Notes: generated from the sequence alone by a model not told the origin. 64,000 nucleotides of DNA from Comamonas resistens (GCF_030064165.1 NZ_CP125947.1:744001-808000), one strand, 5' to 3'; numbered from the stretch's first letter, positions 44,437-54,288 are shown. Made by a program: numbers and translations.

Positions 44437-45519
44437 ATGTTGATTGCTCTGAGTTCCTTATTCAGCCGTCAGCCTGCTCCTTTGCTGGGCATTGATATCA
44501 GCTCATCCAGTGTGAAGCTGGTAGAGCTGAGCAAAAGCAAAAGCGGTGAGTGGCAGCTGGAACGCTGCGCGATCGAGCCTCTGGAAAAAGGCTGGATCAC
44601 CGATGGCAATATCGAGAAATTCGATGAGGTAGCCGAAGCCGTGCGGCGCCTGGTCAAAAAAAGCGGCACCCGCACCAAGCATGTGGCCATGGCGCTTCCG
44701 GCGGCTGCGGTGATCACCAAAAAGATCTCCCTGCCTGCAGGTCTGACGGATCTGGAGATGGAGGTCCAGGTCGAGTCCGAGGCCAACCAATACATTCCAT
44801 TTTCTCTGGACGAGGTGAGCCTGGACTTCTGCGTGGTGGGAGCATCCGCAGTTTCTGCCGGCGATATCGACGTACTGATTGCCGCATCGCGCAAGGAAAA
44901 AGTGCAGGACAGACAGGGGCTTGCCGAAGCGGCAGGCCTCAAGCCCGTGGTGGTCGACATCGAGCCTTATGCGGCCAGGATGGCGGCGACGCGTCTGGTG
45001 TCACGCCTGCCAAACCAGGGACAGGATGCGGTGGTTGCTCTGTTCGAAGTAGGGGCCATGACCACCAGCATGCAGGTGCTGCGCAACGAAGATGTGCTTT
45101 ATGAGCGAGATCAGGCTTTTGGTGGCGCACAGTTGACCCAGTTGATTGCACGCCAATATGGCTTTTCTCCCGAAGAAGCCGAAACAAAGAAGCGCAGCGG
45201 CGAGCTGCCCGAAGACTATGCCTCGGGAGTGCTCAAGCCCTTTGTGCAGAGCCTGACGCAGGAAGTGGCGCGTGCGCTGCAGTTCTTCTTCACAAGCACG
45301 CCCTACAACCGCATCGACCATATTCTGATGGCTGGCGGCTCGGCTTCCCTGCCTGGCTTGGTGGAAGCCGTGAGCCAGCAAACGGGTTGCGCCTGCAGCC
45401 TGGCCAATCCGTTCGACGGCATGGAGATAGGCAGCGGTGTGCGCCTGAAAAAGATGGCTCGTGAGGCTCCGTCCTATCTGACCTCCTGCGGCCTCGCGAT
45501 GCGGAGGTTCACAGCGTGA
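44437..45519 (+). CDS. pilM: type IV pilus assembly protein PilM
   Basis: This 360-residue cytoplasmic actin-like ATPase-fold protein of the pilus alignment complex has LLGIDISSSSVKLVELSK (phosphate 1 loop), VEIGAMTT-like VALFEVGAMTTSMQVL, and HILMAGGSASLPGLVEAVS (adenosine motif). PilM binds the cytoplasmic tail of PilN. The ATG at 44437 follows a G-rich ribosome site; a TTG ten codons earlier is not used. It begins the pilMNOPQ operon. Confidence 0.95.
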   Translation: MLIALSSLFSRQPAPLLGIDISSSSVKLVELSKSKSGEWQLERCAIEPLEKGWITDGNIEKFDEVAEAVRRLVKKSGTRTKHVAMALPAAAVITKKISLPAGLTDLEMEVQVESEANQYIPFSLDEVSLDFCVVGASAVSAGDIDVLIAASRKEKVQDRQGLAEAAGLKPVVVDIEPYAARMAATRLVSRLPNQGQDAVVALFEVGAMTTSMQVLRNEDVLYERDQAFGGAQLTQLIARQYGFSPEEAETKKRSGELPEDYASGVLKPFVQSLTQEVARALQFFFTSTPYNRIDHILMAGGSASLPGLVEAVSQQTGCACSLANPFDGMEIGSGVRLKKMAREAPSYLTSCGLAMRRFTA

Positions 45520-46127
45520 TTCTGATCAATCTCTTACCGCATCGTGAAGCGGCGAAGAAGCGCCGAAAAGAAGCGTTCCAGGTCAATATGGTTTTGGCGG
45601 CCCTTGGCGGGCTGTTGGTTGCTGGCCTGATTTACTGGTATTTCCAGGTCATGATCGAGGGACAGCAGGAGAAAAACAACTTGCTGCGTTCCGAGATCAA
45701 GGTGCTGGAAGCCCAAATCAAGGAAATCGAGGGCCTGGAAAACGAAATCACGGCTTTGCGTGCACGCCAGAAGGCGGTGGAAGACCTGCAGTCGGATCGC
45801 AACCTGCCTGTACATCTGCTCAACGAGCTGGTCAAGCAGTTGCCCGAGGGGGTCTATATCACCAGCATCAAGCAAGACGGGCTGCTGGTGACCATGCAGG
45901 GAACGGCACAGTCCAATGAGCGCATTTCTGAAATGCTGCGCAATCTGACCGACGGTACGCCCTGGTTCTCCAAACCTGAACTCATGGAAATTGTTGCCAA
46001 GACCGTGGACGTGAGTGCCAAAGAAAGGCGCCGTGCCGCAGCCTTCACGCTGCAATTTCACCTGACTCGAGCCAGCGATGCAGAGAAAAGTCAGACCCCG
46101 TCCACTCCCCCGGTGAAGGCGAAGTAA
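45516..46127 (+). CDS. pilN: type IV pilus assembly protein PilN
   Basis: This 203-residue bitopic protein has the conserved cytoplasmic tail MILINLLPHREAAKKRRKE, which binds PilM. A helix at about 25-45 and a periplasmic coiled coil and ferredoxin-like domain follow (QQEKNNLLRSEIKVLEAQ onward). It starts with GTG at 45516, overlapping the pilM stop (GTGA), with GGAGG upstream. Length and order are standard. Confidence 0.95.
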   Translation: MILINLLPHREAAKKRRKEAFQVNMVLAALGGLLVAGLIYWYFQVMIEGQQEKNNLLRSEIKVLEAQIKEIEGLENEITALRARQKAVEDLQSDRNLPVHLLNELVKQLPEGVYITSIKQDGLLVTMQGTAQSNERISEMLRNLTDGTPWFSKPELMEIVAKTVDVSAKERRRAAAFTLQFHLTRASDAEKSQTPSTPPVKAK

Positions 46128-46798
46128 TGGCTCAAAGAAAATCTCTGAACGTGGATTTCGTTGCGTTGCAGGAAAAAATCCAGCGCCAGTTTCGCAATCT
46201 GGATCCCAACGATCCATCGGTATGGCCCGCCTTGCCCAAAGCATTGCTCTATGTGGCCGTGGCTGTGGCCGTCGCGGCGCTTTTGTGGTTTGTGATGCTC
46301 AAGGACTATGAGGAAGAGCTGGAGCGGGAGCGCAGTACCGAGGTGACGCTGCGTGACGACTATCAGAAGAAACTAATCAAGGCAGTGAGCCTGGAAGGTC
46401 TGAAGAAGCAGCGCGAGCAGGTCGAGCAATATGTGACGCAGCTTGAAAAGCAGCTTCCCAGCAAGGCCGAAATGGCAGCTCTGCTGTCCGATATCAATCA
46501 GGCTGGTTTGGGGCGTAGCTTGCAGTTCGACGTCTTCCGTCCTGGAGCCATGGTGACCAAGGAGTACTACGCCGAGTTGCCTATCACGCTGAAGGTGACG
46601 GGGCGTTATCACGACATCGGCGCTTTTGCCTCCGATGTGGCGTTTCTCTCGCGAATCGTGACATTGAACAATCTGTCAATTGCCCCAACAGGCAAGGAAG
46701 CTGAAATTCTGACCATGGATGCAACCGCCAGAACCTTCCGCTATCTGGACGCGGATGAAGTTCAGGCGCAGCGGGCGGCAGCGAAGGGGAAGAAATGA
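46127..46798 (+). CDS. pilO: type IV pilus assembly protein PilO
   Basis: This 223-residue bitopic partner of PilN has an N-terminal cytoplasmic segment, a helix near residues 38-56 (ALLYVAVAVAVAALLWFVML), a coiled coil (YEEELERERSTEVTLRDDY) and the periplasmic domain containing LPITLKVTGRYHDIGAFASDVAFLSR. It shares one base with the pilN stop and overlaps pilP by four bases, so the whole operon is translationally linked. Confidence 0.95.
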   Translation: MAQRKSLNVDFVALQEKIQRQFRNLDPNDPSVWPALPKALLYVAVAVAVAALLWFVMLKDYEEELERERSTEVTLRDDYQKKLIKAVSLEGLKKQREQVEQYVTQLEKQLPSKAEMAALLSDINQAGLGRSLQFDVFRPGAMVTKEYYAELPITLKVTGRYHDIGAFASDVAFLSRIVTLNNLSIAPTGKEAEILTMDATARTFRYLDADEVQAQRAAAKGKK

Positions 46799-47340
46799 GA
46801 AAAATCATGATTCCCTGGTGCCTGCTATTGGGCGGTGCTTTGTTGTCGGGCTGCACCTCTTCAGATGAAGACGAGTTGCGGGCATGGATGGCCCAGGAAA
46901 GGGCCAATGCCAAACCGCGCGTGACGCCGCTGGAAGAGCCCAAGCCTTTCAAGCCTCAGGCGTACACGGCGGCAGAGGGCATGGAGCCCTTCAACCCACT
47001 GAAGCTGATCCAGGTTTTGCGCAAGGAGTCTGCGCAGGCGAATATCAGTACGGATTTGCTTGCGCCAGAGCTGAACCGCCGCAAGGAGCCCTTGGAGGCA
47101 GAGCCTCTGGATGCCATGACCATGGTGGGTAGCTTGGACAAGAAGGGCGTGCCGACTGCCTTGCTGAGAGTCGGCACCTTGCTCTACCAGGTCCGTGTAG
47201 GCAACTACCTGGGACAGAACTACGGAAAAATTACCAGGATCACCGAGAACTCCATCCAGTTGAGAGAGATTGTTCAGGACGGCGGTGGTGACTGGATCGA
47301 AAGAACGAGTACTTTGGAGTTGCAGGAGGGGAGCAAATGA
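46795..47340 (+). CDS. pilP: type IV pilus lipoprotein PilP
   Basis: This 181-residue inner-membrane lipoprotein has lipobox LLSGCTSS (Cys20), a flexible segment with KPRVTPLEEPKPFKPQAY, and the C-terminal beta domain (LDAMTMVGSLDKKGVPTALL, VRVGNYLGQNYGKI). PilP connects the PilNO complex to the secretin PilQ. It overlaps pilO and pilQ at its ends. Confidence 0.95.
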   Translation: MRKIMIPWCLLLGGALLSGCTSSDEDELRAWMAQERANAKPRVTPLEEPKPFKPQAYTAAEGMEPFNPLKLIQVLRKESAQANISTDLLAPELNRRKEPLEAEPLDAMTMVGSLDKKGVPTALLRVGTLLYQVRVGNYLGQNYGKITRITENSIQLREIVQDGGGDWIERTSTLELQEGSK

Positions 47341-49481
47341 TGGGCATTAACCGCAGCATTCTGGCGAAAGCCCATTGGGGCGTTGCTTTGGGCGGACTCC
47401 TGCTGTCTTCGGCAGCTTGGGCGCAGGCTCGTATTGAATCAGTGACAGGGGGGCAGCAGTCAGGCTCCGAGGTCATTCGTGTTGAGCTGTCAGAGCCACT
47501 GGCAGCGGATCCCACAGGCTTTGTGGTTCAGTCTCCGGCGCGTATTGCTCTGGACTTCCCGGGAGTGAGCAACGCTTCGGGCAAGTCGCTTGTGGACTTC
47601 AACCAGGGCAATTTGCGCTCCGCGAATATCGTTGAAGCATCTGGCCGCTCTCGTCTGGTGCTGAACCTCAAAACGGCAACGACTTATCGCGTGCAGCGAC
47701 AAGGCAAAAGCTTGCTGATTTTGCTGGATCCAGCAGGTGCCTCTGCTGCGGCAGCAAATGCTGCACCGTCCCCGGTAGCCAATGTGTTCGAGAGCAAGAC
47801 AGCATCTTCTGATGTGGCTCCCATTCAGGGTGTGGATTTCCGCCGCGGAAGCGATGGCTCCGGCAGGGTGGTGGTGAGTCTGAGCAACAGCCAGACCGGT
47901 GTGGATCTGCGCCAGGAGGGCAAAGGGCTTACCGTTGATTTTCTGCGCACGGCATTGCCTGAGAATCTGCGTCGCAAGCTTGATGTAGCAGACTTCGGTA
48001 CACCGGTTCAGACGATTACGACTCATCAGCAGGGTGATCGTGTACGCATGCGTATCGAGCCTGTGGGCGAATGGGAACATAGCGCCTACCAGAGCGACAA
48101 TCAGTTTGTGCTGGAAGTGCGCCAGAAAAAGGTGGATACCAGCAAGCTGACGCAGGGACCTGGTTACAGCGGTGAAAAGCTGTCATTGAACTTCCAGAAT
48201 ATCGAGGTCCGCTCGCTGCTGCAGGTCATTGCAGATTTCACGAATTTCAATATCGTGACCTCGGATACCGTGACGGGAGCATTGACTCTGAGGCTCAAGG
48301 ATGTCCCCTGGGATCAGGCGCTGCAGATCATAATGGATGCCAAGGGGCTTGGTATGCGCAAATCCGGCTCGGTTCTGTGGATTGCCCCCAAAGATGAAAT
48401 CGATGCTCGCACCAAGCGTGACTACGAAGCAGCGATGGAAATCCAGAAGCTGGAGCCGTTGCGCACTCAGGGTTTTCAGCTGAACTATGCCAAGGCGGCA
48501 GACATACTGCTGCAGATCACGACTTCGACGGGGGGAGGTGCTGGCGGTGCTACAGGTGCAAGCACGCGTTTTCTGTCTTCGCGTGGTTCGGCGATTTCCG
48601 AGCCGCGGACCAATCAGCTGTTTGTAACGGACACGCCCACCAAGCTCGAGGAAATGAAAGCCTTGCTGACTACGTTGGATGTACCGGTGCGTCAGGTGAT
48701 GATCGAAGCCCGCATTGTCGAAGCTCGAGACACCTTTGGTAAGTCATTGGGTGTTCGGCTCGGCGGTGGGGCGCTTAACTCCCGGAATCAGATTTCCACG
48801 GGCATCGTCAACCGAAAGGAATTCAAGGTTGACCAGACTACAGGCGCAGTCACCAATACATTTGAAACGGATTTCAGCAAGAATTTTGTCAATCTGCCGG
48901 CTAATGTCTCCGGTGTGAATTCGGTAGGACAGCTTGCTTTTAGTGTATTTAACAGCGCAGCAACACGCTTTCTTTCGTTGGAGCTTTCAGCGATGGAAGC
49001 TGACGGCGATGGCAAGATCATCTCCAATCCGCGGCTAGTGACCGCCGACCAGAACAAAGCCTTGATCGAGCAGGGTACGGAGTACCCATACTCCGTCACG
49101 GCCCCGAACGGGGCCACAACGATCTCGTTCAAGAAAGCGGTGCTGAAACTGGAAGTCATTCCGCAGATCACGCCCGAAGGGGACATCATTCTGGATCTGG
49201 ATGTGAACAAAGACAGCCGTGGCGAGACAACGACCCAGGGTGTGGCCATTGATACCAAACACATCAAGACTCAGGTGCTGGTCGAAAACGGCGGAACTGT
49301 GGTGATTGGCGGTATCTTTGAAATGGAAGAAACCAATCAGGTCAACAAGATCCCTCTGTTCGGCGACCTGCCGGTGCTGGGGCATCTGTTCCGCAATACC
49401 ACCAAGGCATCAAGCAAGCGTGAAATGCTGGTGTTTATCACTCCCAAGATGCTCAACCAGATCCGGAACGCTGGCAAGTAA
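47337..49481 (+). CDS. pilQ: type IV pilus secretin PilQ
   Basis: This 714-residue outer-membrane secretin has a signal peptide (cleavage near SSAAWA/QARIE), two AMIN domains for peptidoglycan attachment (about 28-130 and 160-255), and secretin N0/N1 domains from about 280 (LSLNFQNIEVRSLLQVIADF). The C-terminal barrel has KIPLFGDLPVLGHLFRN. ATG 47337 and ATG 47340 are adjacent alternatives. It closes the pilMNOPQ set and is followed by a terminator. Confidence 0.96.
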   Translation: MMGINRSILAKAHWGVALGGLLLSSAAWAQARIESVTGGQQSGSEVIRVELSEPLAADPTGFVVQSPARIALDFPGVSNASGKSLVDFNQGNLRSANIVEASGRSRLVLNLKTATTYRVQRQGKSLLILLDPAGASAAAANAAPSPVANVFESKTASSDVAPIQGVDFRRGSDGSGRVVVSLSNSQTGVDLRQEGKGLTVDFLRTALPENLRRKLDVADFGTPVQTITTHQQGDRVRMRIEPVGEWEHSAYQSDNQFVLEVRQKKVDTSKLTQGPGYSGEKLSLNFQNIEVRSLLQVIADFTNFNIVTSDTVTGALTLRLKDVPWDQALQIIMDAKGLGMRKSGSVLWIAPKDEIDARTKRDYEAAMEIQKLEPLRTQGFQLNYAKAADILLQITTSTGGGAGGATGASTRFLSSRGSAISEPRTNQLFVTDTPTKLEEMKALLTTLDVPVRQVMIEARIVEARDTFGKSLGVRLGGGALNSRNQISTGIVNRKEFKVDQTTGAVTNTFETDFSKNFVNLPANVSGVNSVGQLAFSVFNSAATRFLSLELSAMEADGDGKIISNPRLVTADQNKALIEQGTEYPYSVTAPNGATTISFKKAVLKLEVIPQITPEGDIILDLDVNKDSRGETTTQGVAIDTKHIKTQVLVENGGTVVIGGIFEMEETNQVNKIPLFGDLPVLGHLFRNTTKASSKREMLVFITPKMLNQIRNAGK

Positions 49482-49501
49482 GTTTTTTGCTATGTAATTG
49501 G

Positions 49502-49537
49502 AAAAGGACTGTATCGATATTGATGCAGTCCTTTTTT
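49502..49537 (+). terminator. terminator after pilQ
   Basis: AAAAGGACTG and CAGTCCTTTTTT form the stem. It lies inside the maximal open frame of aroK and therefore supports a downstream aroK start. Confidence 0.85.
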
Positions 49538-49608
49538 ATTGCAGCATGACAAGGCTGCGACAATCTTATGCATTGATGATGAATGCAGGCTGCAGGCTTG
49601 ATGGCGCA

Positions 49609-50145
49609 ATGAACTTCGTGATGGATTCGCATATCGCTTTGGTCGGACTTCCTGGAAGTGGAAAGTCCACGATTGGCCGATATCTGGCCCGGCGCTGGTC
49701 TGTGCCATTTGTGGATGTGGATGTTGCTATCGAAGAGCAAATTCAATGCAGCATTCGGGAATTTTTCGCCAAGGAGGGCGAGGACCGTTTTCGAGAAGTG
49801 GAGCAGGACGTTCTGGCACAGCTTCTGAAAAAGCCTGAAAAGATGGTCATTGCCACGGGCGGCGGAGCAGTGCTCAAACCAGAGAATCGCGCGCAGCTCG
49901 CTCGTCATTCGCTGGTGGTGTATTTGAGTGCTTCACCACATGAAATAGCGCGCCGGCTTCAAAAAGACACGCAGCGGCCTTTGCTGCAGGTTGGTAACCC
50001 CTTGCAGCGTCTGCAGGAGCTGCATGGAATACGCGATCCTCTCTACAAGGAAGTCGCAGATTTTGTAGTCGCTGGATCTGGTCTGTCTGCGACACAGGTT
50101 GCCCAGCGGGTCGCCATGCAGTTGGAGCTGGGAGCCTCCCGCTGA
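49609..50145 (+). CDS. aroK: shikimate kinase
   Basis: This enzyme of about 178 residues phosphorylates shikimate in the aromatic pathway. The P-loop is ALVGLPGSGKSTIGRYLA, the metal-binding Asp and substrate segment VPFVDVDVAIE, the shikimate loop IATGGGAVLKPENR, and the lid region QKDTQRPLL. The frame is open from 49498 but passes through the pilQ terminator. ATG 49609 and ATG 49621 are both plausible. aroB follows after 30 bases, as in many Proteobacteria. Confidence 0.95.
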   Translation: MNFVMDSHIALVGLPGSGKSTIGRYLARRWSVPFVDVDVAIEEQIQCSIREFFAKEGEDRFREVEQDVLAQLLKKPEKMVIATGGGAVLKPENRAQLARHSLVVYLSASPHEIARRLQKDTQRPLLQVGNPLQRLQELHGIRDPLYKEVADFVVAGSGLSATQVAQRVAMQLELGASR

Positions 50146-50175
50146 GTCGTCAGAAACTGAAGTTAAAGGGATATT

Positions 50176-51267
50176 GTGGAAACCGTGCAGATTGATTTGG
50201 GTGAGCGCAGCTACCCCATCGTGATTTCCGAGAACTTGCTGGCGCAGGAGCAGACTTGGCAAGCGCTGCCGCGTGCTGCTAGTGCCATGATCGTGACCAA
50301 TGATGTGGTGGCGCCGCTCTATCTTTCGGCCTTGAAGCAGGTCTTGAACAGGCAGTATGCGCAGGTGCACGAGGTGGTTTTACCTGATGGTGAAGCGCAC
50401 AAGGACTGGCAGACGCTGAACCTGATTTTTGATGGTCTGCTCTCCAACGGCTGTGATCGCAAGACGGTGTTGTTTGCTTTGGGCGGCGGCGTGGTCGGCG
50501 ACATGACGGGTTTTGCGGCAGCCAGCTATATGCGTGGCGTTCCGTTTGTGCAGGTGCCTACGACCTTGCTGTCTCAGGTGGATTCGTCGGTGGGCGGCAA
50601 GACCGCCATCAACCACCCGCAGGGCAAGAACATGATCGGGGCCTTCTACCAGCCGCAACTGGTGGTTTGCGATCTGGCAACACTGGATACCTTGCCCGAG
50701 CGCGAACTCAGTGCAGGACTGGCTGAAGTCATCAAGTACGGTCCGATTGCCGATATGGCGTTTTTCGCCTGGCTTGAGCAGAACATCGAGGCCTTGCTCA
50801 GGCGTGATCGTGCTGCGCTAGCCCACGCCGTCAAGCGCAGCGTGGAGATCAAGGCCTGGGTCGTGGGGCAGGACGAAAAGGAGTCGGGCTTGCGTGCCAT
50901 TCTCAATTTCGGTCATACCTTTGGGCACGCGATCGAGGCGGGCATGGGCTACGGCAAGTGGCTGCATGGCGAGGGCGTGGCTGCAGGCATGGTGATGGCG
51001 GCCGAGCTGTCCAGGCGTCTAGGTCTGGTCGATGAAGCATTTGTCGTGCGTTTGCGCAGCCTGATCGGGCGGGCTGGCTTGCCTGTGCGCGGTGCTGTGA
51101 TCGATGCTGGTGATAACGCCGGCCGCTATCTGGAGTTGATGCGGGTGGATAAAAAGTCCGAGGCTGGCGAGATCCGTTTTGTGCTGATTGATGGCCCAGG
51201 CAGGGCCGTCATGCAGTCTGCACCCGATGCTCTGGTGCGTGAGGTCATTGATGGCTGCTGCGCCTGA
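50176..51267 (+). CDS. aroB: 3-dehydroquinate synthase
   Basis: This 363-residue NAD- and metal-dependent cyclase performs the second shikimate-pathway step. The NAD-binding [20 protein letters not shown], the [21 protein letters not shown] segment, and the metal His motifs in [10 protein letters not shown] and [11 protein letters not shown] are all present. Translation starts at GTG 50176 with AAAGGG six bases upstream. It is followed 60 bases later by dgt. Confidence 0.97.
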   Translation: METVQIDLGERSYPIVISENLLAQEQTWQALPRAASAMIVTNDVVAPLYLSALKQVLNRQYAQVHEVVLPDGEAHKDWQTLNLIFDGLLSNGCDRKTVLFALGGGVVGDMTGFAAASYMRGVPFVQVPTTLLSQVDSSVGGKTAINHPQGKNMIGAFYQPQLVVCDLATLDTLPERELSAGLAEVIKYGPIADMAFFAWLEQNIEALLRRDRAALAHAVKRSVEIKAWVVGQDEKESGLRAILNFGHTFGHAIEAGMGYGKWLHGEGVAAGMVMAAELSRRLGLVDEAFVVRLRSLIGRAGLPVRGAVIDAGDNAGRYLELMRVDKKSEAGEIRFVLIDGPGRAVMQSAPDALVREVIDGCCA

Positions 51268-51327
51268 GCACTGAAAGCATCCTCCAAGCTGCTAGAGTGG
51301 GCTTCATAGAATGCATGAGGCAAGTCC

Positions 51328-52506
51328 ATGAAGACCCTGGCTGCTTATGCCTGCGATCCCCTGCAGAGCCGGGGACGCAGGTTTGAAGAACCTGTCGCAC
51401 CCACGCGCAGTGATTTTCAGCGTGATCGAGACCGTATCGTTCACTCTTCGGCGTTTCGTCGTCTGGTCTACAAGACCCAGGTTTTTGTGAACCATGAAGG
51501 CGATCTGTTTCGTACCCGGCTCACTCACTCTCTGGAAGTAGCGCAACTGGGGCGTTCCATTGCCCGTTCCCTGGGTCTGGAGGAAGACCTGGTGGAGGCG
51601 ATTTGCCTGGCTCACGATCTGGGTCATACACCGTTTGGCCATGCGGGGCAGGATGCGCTCAACGAGTGCATGCGGCTGCATGGAGGCTTTGAACACAATC
51701 TGCAGAGCTTGCGGGTGGTGGACAGGCTGGAAGAGCGCTACCCGGCTTTTGATGGACTCAATCTCACTTTTGAAACGCGCGAAGGCATTCTGAAGCACTG
51801 CTCACGCAGCAATGCACAGCTTATCAATGAGCGCGAGCCTGCTGGCGTGGCTCAGCGCTTTCTCGATGGTACCCAGCCCTCACTGGAGGCCCAGCTCTGC
51901 AATCTGGCCGACGCCATTGCCTATAACGCCCATGATGTGGATGACGGTGTGCGCTCGGGCCTCATCACCATGATCCAGCTGCGTGATGCTGTTCCCCTGT
52001 TTGCCCATTATTACGAGGCAACCCTGCGGGACTGGCCGGCGCTTGCCGTGCCCGAAGCCCAGCGCAAGCTGCTGTATGAGAGCATCCGACGCATGCTCAG
52101 TGATCAGGTCTATGACGTGATTGGCCACTCGCGCTTGCAGATTGAAAGCTGTGGCGTGAAATCGGTGCAAGAGGTGCGCCATTGTGGGCGGCTGCTGATG
52201 GGGTTCAGCGAAGAAATGAAGATCCGGTCCCAGGCGCTCAAGCAATTCCTGTTGCGTCAGCTCTATCGTCACCCGCAGGTCATGCAGACCATGGAAAGCG
52301 CGCAGCAAGTGGTGCACGACCTGTTTGCGGCCTATATGGTTGAGCCGGAGCGCATGAAGCCCCGCTTCGTACAGCGAGCTCAGGCAGCAGATACCTTGGG
52401 GGAAAGAGCGCGTGTGGTGGCTGACTTCGTGGCAGGCATGACAGACCGCTATGCGGCCCGCGAACATGAACGCATCACGGGGCTGCAATTGCTGGGTGCG
52501 GGCTAG
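51328..52506 (+). CDS. dgt: dGTP triphosphohydrolase-like protein
   Basis: This 392-residue HD-domain enzyme of the deoxynucleoside triphosphohydrolase family removes triphosphate from dGTP or other dNTPs. The HD motifs are visible in TRLTHSLEVAQLGRSIAR and CLAHDLGHTPFGHAGQDAL, with later metal and substrate residues in YNAHDVDDGVRSGL. The family opening PTRSDFQRDRDRIVHSSAFRRL is also present. It belongs to the subfamily usually called Dgt-like type 2. It is downstream of aroB, a common beta-proteobacterial order. Confidence 0.92.
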   Translation: MKTLAAYACDPLQSRGRRFEEPVAPTRSDFQRDRDRIVHSSAFRRLVYKTQVFVNHEGDLFRTRLTHSLEVAQLGRSIARSLGLEEDLVEAICLAHDLGHTPFGHAGQDALNECMRLHGGFEHNLQSLRVVDRLEERYPAFDGLNLTFETREGILKHCSRSNAQLINEREPAGVAQRFLDGTQPSLEAQLCNLADAIAYNAHDVDDGVRSGLITMIQLRDAVPLFAHYYEATLRDWPALAVPEAQRKLLYESIRRMLSDQVYDVIGHSRLQIESCGVKSVQEVRHCGRLLMGFSEEMKIRSQALKQFLLRQLYRHPQVMQTMESAQQVVHDLFAAYMVEPERMKPRFVQRAQAADTLGERARVVADFVAGMTDRYAAREHERITGLQLLGAG

Positions 52507-52605
52507 GGTGGATTCCGGTCCTGGCTGAGCAGTCTGGAAACAGGCTCGCTAAAATGCCGCAACTGCGCGCCAAAGCTGGAATTTTCCACCCAGTGCGCAA
52601 TCTCT

Positions 52606-52621
52606 GGGGGCGGAAGCCCCC
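52606..52621 (+). other. hairpin upstream of the DUF1415 gene
   Basis: GGGGGC and GCCCCC with loop GGAA, 25 bases before the start codon. The following bases are T-rich but interrupted, so it may be either a weak terminator for dgt or a leader hairpin. Confidence 0.4.
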
Positions 52622-52645
52622 GTTTGCATTTTGGAGAGCCTAGTC

Positions 52646-53263
52646 ATGACCGAAACCAATACCATCGCCGCTCAGGGCTTTCCGCCCGAACTCGTGATTG
52701 AAGACACTGTGCGCTGGCTGGAAAAGGCCGTGATTGGATTGAATCTGTGCCCGTTTGCCAAGGGCGTGCATGTCAAGGGGCAGATTCATTACGCCATCAG
52801 CGCAGCCACCGATGCCGAAGGCGTGGCCGAAGACCTGTACCGTGAGCTGGAGGCGCTGGCCGAAGCCAGCGCCGAAAAGCGCGATACCACGTTGCTGATC
52901 CTGCCCCATGCGCTGCAGGATTTTCTGGATTTCAACGATTTTCTGGAAATTGCCGATGCCATGGTGGAGGAGCTGGACCTGGGCGGCATTTTGCAAGTGG
53001 CGTCTTTTCACCCACTGTTCCAGTTCGAGGGCACGGATGTCGATGATGTGACCAACTGCACCAACCGCTCGCCCTATCCCATCCTGCATCTGCTGCGTGA
53101 AGACAGCATCGACAAGGCCGTGGAGGTCTTCCCCGAGGCCGAGTCGATCTACGAACGCAATATGGAAACACTGGAAAAGATCGGCATCGAAGGCTGGCTG
53201 GACCTGGATGTGGGCGCGCGTTGCCCGGTGACTGGCCATGGCGTGCCCAAGGCGGGCGAATAA
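52646..53263 (+). CDS. DUF1415 family protein
   Basis: This 205-residue soluble protein of unknown function matches the DUF1415 pattern: VIGLNLCPFAKGVHVKGQIHY near residues 30-50, ILPHALQDFLDFNDFL, and LQVASFHPLFQFEGTDVDDVTNCTNRSPYPILHLLRE. The conserved Cys, His, Asp and Asn residues suggest an enzyme or metal site, but nothing is established. The start at 52646 has GGAGAG upstream. Its stop shares one base with the start of a methyltransferase gene, so the two products are probably made together. Confidence 0.88.
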   Translation: MTETNTIAAQGFPPELVIEDTVRWLEKAVIGLNLCPFAKGVHVKGQIHYAISAATDAEGVAEDLYRELEALAEASAEKRDTTLLILPHALQDFLDFNDFLEIADAMVEELDLGGILQVASFHPLFQFEGTDVDDVTNCTNRSPYPILHLLREDSIDKAVEVFPEAESIYERNMETLEKIGIEGWLDLDVGARCPVTGHGVPKAGE

Positions 53264-54192
53264 TGGCCAGGCTGGACAAGAAGCAGATGGGTAAAAAGCT
53301 TCAGACTGCCCCTCAGGATATTGCTGCGCAGTTGGATCTGAAGCCAGGCCAGAGCATAGAGTTGCTCAAGGCGCTGCATATTCTGACGCGCGAAGGCAAG
53401 CTCAACCAGGATTCGCGCCGCAAGCTCAAGCAGGTCTATCACCTCTATCAGTTCATCGAACCCTTGCTGGCCGAGTTGTCCAAGGATGAGCATGCGGTGA
53501 CCTTGGCCGATCATGGTGCGGGTAAATCCTATTTAGGCTTCATCCTCTACGATCTGCATTTCAAGGCTCAGGGGCGTGGCCGAATTTACGGTATCGAAAC
53601 CCGTGCGCCGCTGGTGGAGGCTTCGCAGAAGCTGGCCGCAGAGCTGGGTTTTGAGCGCATGGAATTTCTCAATATGTCGGTGGCCGAGTCCACGCGCGCC
53701 GACTTCATGCCAGCGCAGTTCGATGTGGTCACGGCGCTTCATGCCTGTGACACGGCGACCGATGATGCGATTGCCTTTGGTCTGGAGAAAAAAGCCAAGG
53801 CCATGGTGCTGGTGCCCTGCTGTCAGGCCGAAGTGGCTGCCTGCCTGCGCCAGACCAAGGCCATGAGCCTGTCGCGCACGCCACTGGCCGAGCTGTGGCG
53901 CCATCCCATTCATACGCGCGAGATGGGTAGCCAGATCACCAATGTGCTGCGCTGCCTGTATCTGGAGGCCTGCGGCTACCAGGTCACGGTGACCGAGCTG
54001 GTGGGTTGGGAACACAGCATGAAGAACGAGCTCATCGTGGCGCGCTATACCGGTCAGAAAAAGCGCAGCGCGGCCGAGCGGCTGCGCCAGCTGCTGGCAG
54101 AGTTCGGCATCGCCTCGCTGCAGGCCAGCCGCTTCCCCATGCTGCCAGCGGAAACGAAAAAAGATGAGCTGCCTACGCCTGCAGATCAATGA
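53263..54192 (+). CDS. class I SAM-dependent methyltransferase, Methyltransf_32-like
   Basis: This 309-residue protein has a Rossmann methyltransferase core. Motif I is LADHGAGKSYLGFILYDL near residues 85-102, the acidic end of strand 2 is IYGIETRAPLV, and VVTALHACDTATDDAIAFG with VLVPCCQAEV resemble the family related to RRNAD1/METTL25. An N-terminal basic helical region (KQMGKKLQTAPQDI, DSRRKLKQVYHL) could bind RNA. The substrate is unknown. The start overlaps the DUF1415 stop by one base, and a terminator follows. Confidence 0.82.
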   Translation: MARLDKKQMGKKLQTAPQDIAAQLDLKPGQSIELLKALHILTREGKLNQDSRRKLKQVYHLYQFIEPLLAELSKDEHAVTLADHGAGKSYLGFILYDLHFKAQGRGRIYGIETRAPLVEASQKLAAELGFERMEFLNMSVAESTRADFMPAQFDVVTALHACDTATDDAIAFGLEKKAKAMVLVPCCQAEVAACLRQTKAMSLSRTPLAELWRHPIHTREMGSQITNVLRCLYLEACGYQVTVTELVGWEHSMKNELIVARYTGQKKRSAAERLRQLLAEFGIASLQASRFPMLPAETKKDELPTPADQ

Positions 54193-54253
54193 TCTGATGC
54201 TTGTTTCTTGCTGATATGCAGGCCAGAACTGCGTCAGCAGCTCTGTTTATATG

Positions 54254-54288
54254 AGCCCTGCCAAGCTTGATTGCGGCAGGGCTTTTTT
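54254..54288 (+). terminator. terminator after the methyltransferase gene
   Basis: AGCCCTGCC and GGCAGGGCT form the stem, followed by TTTTT. Confidence 0.9.
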
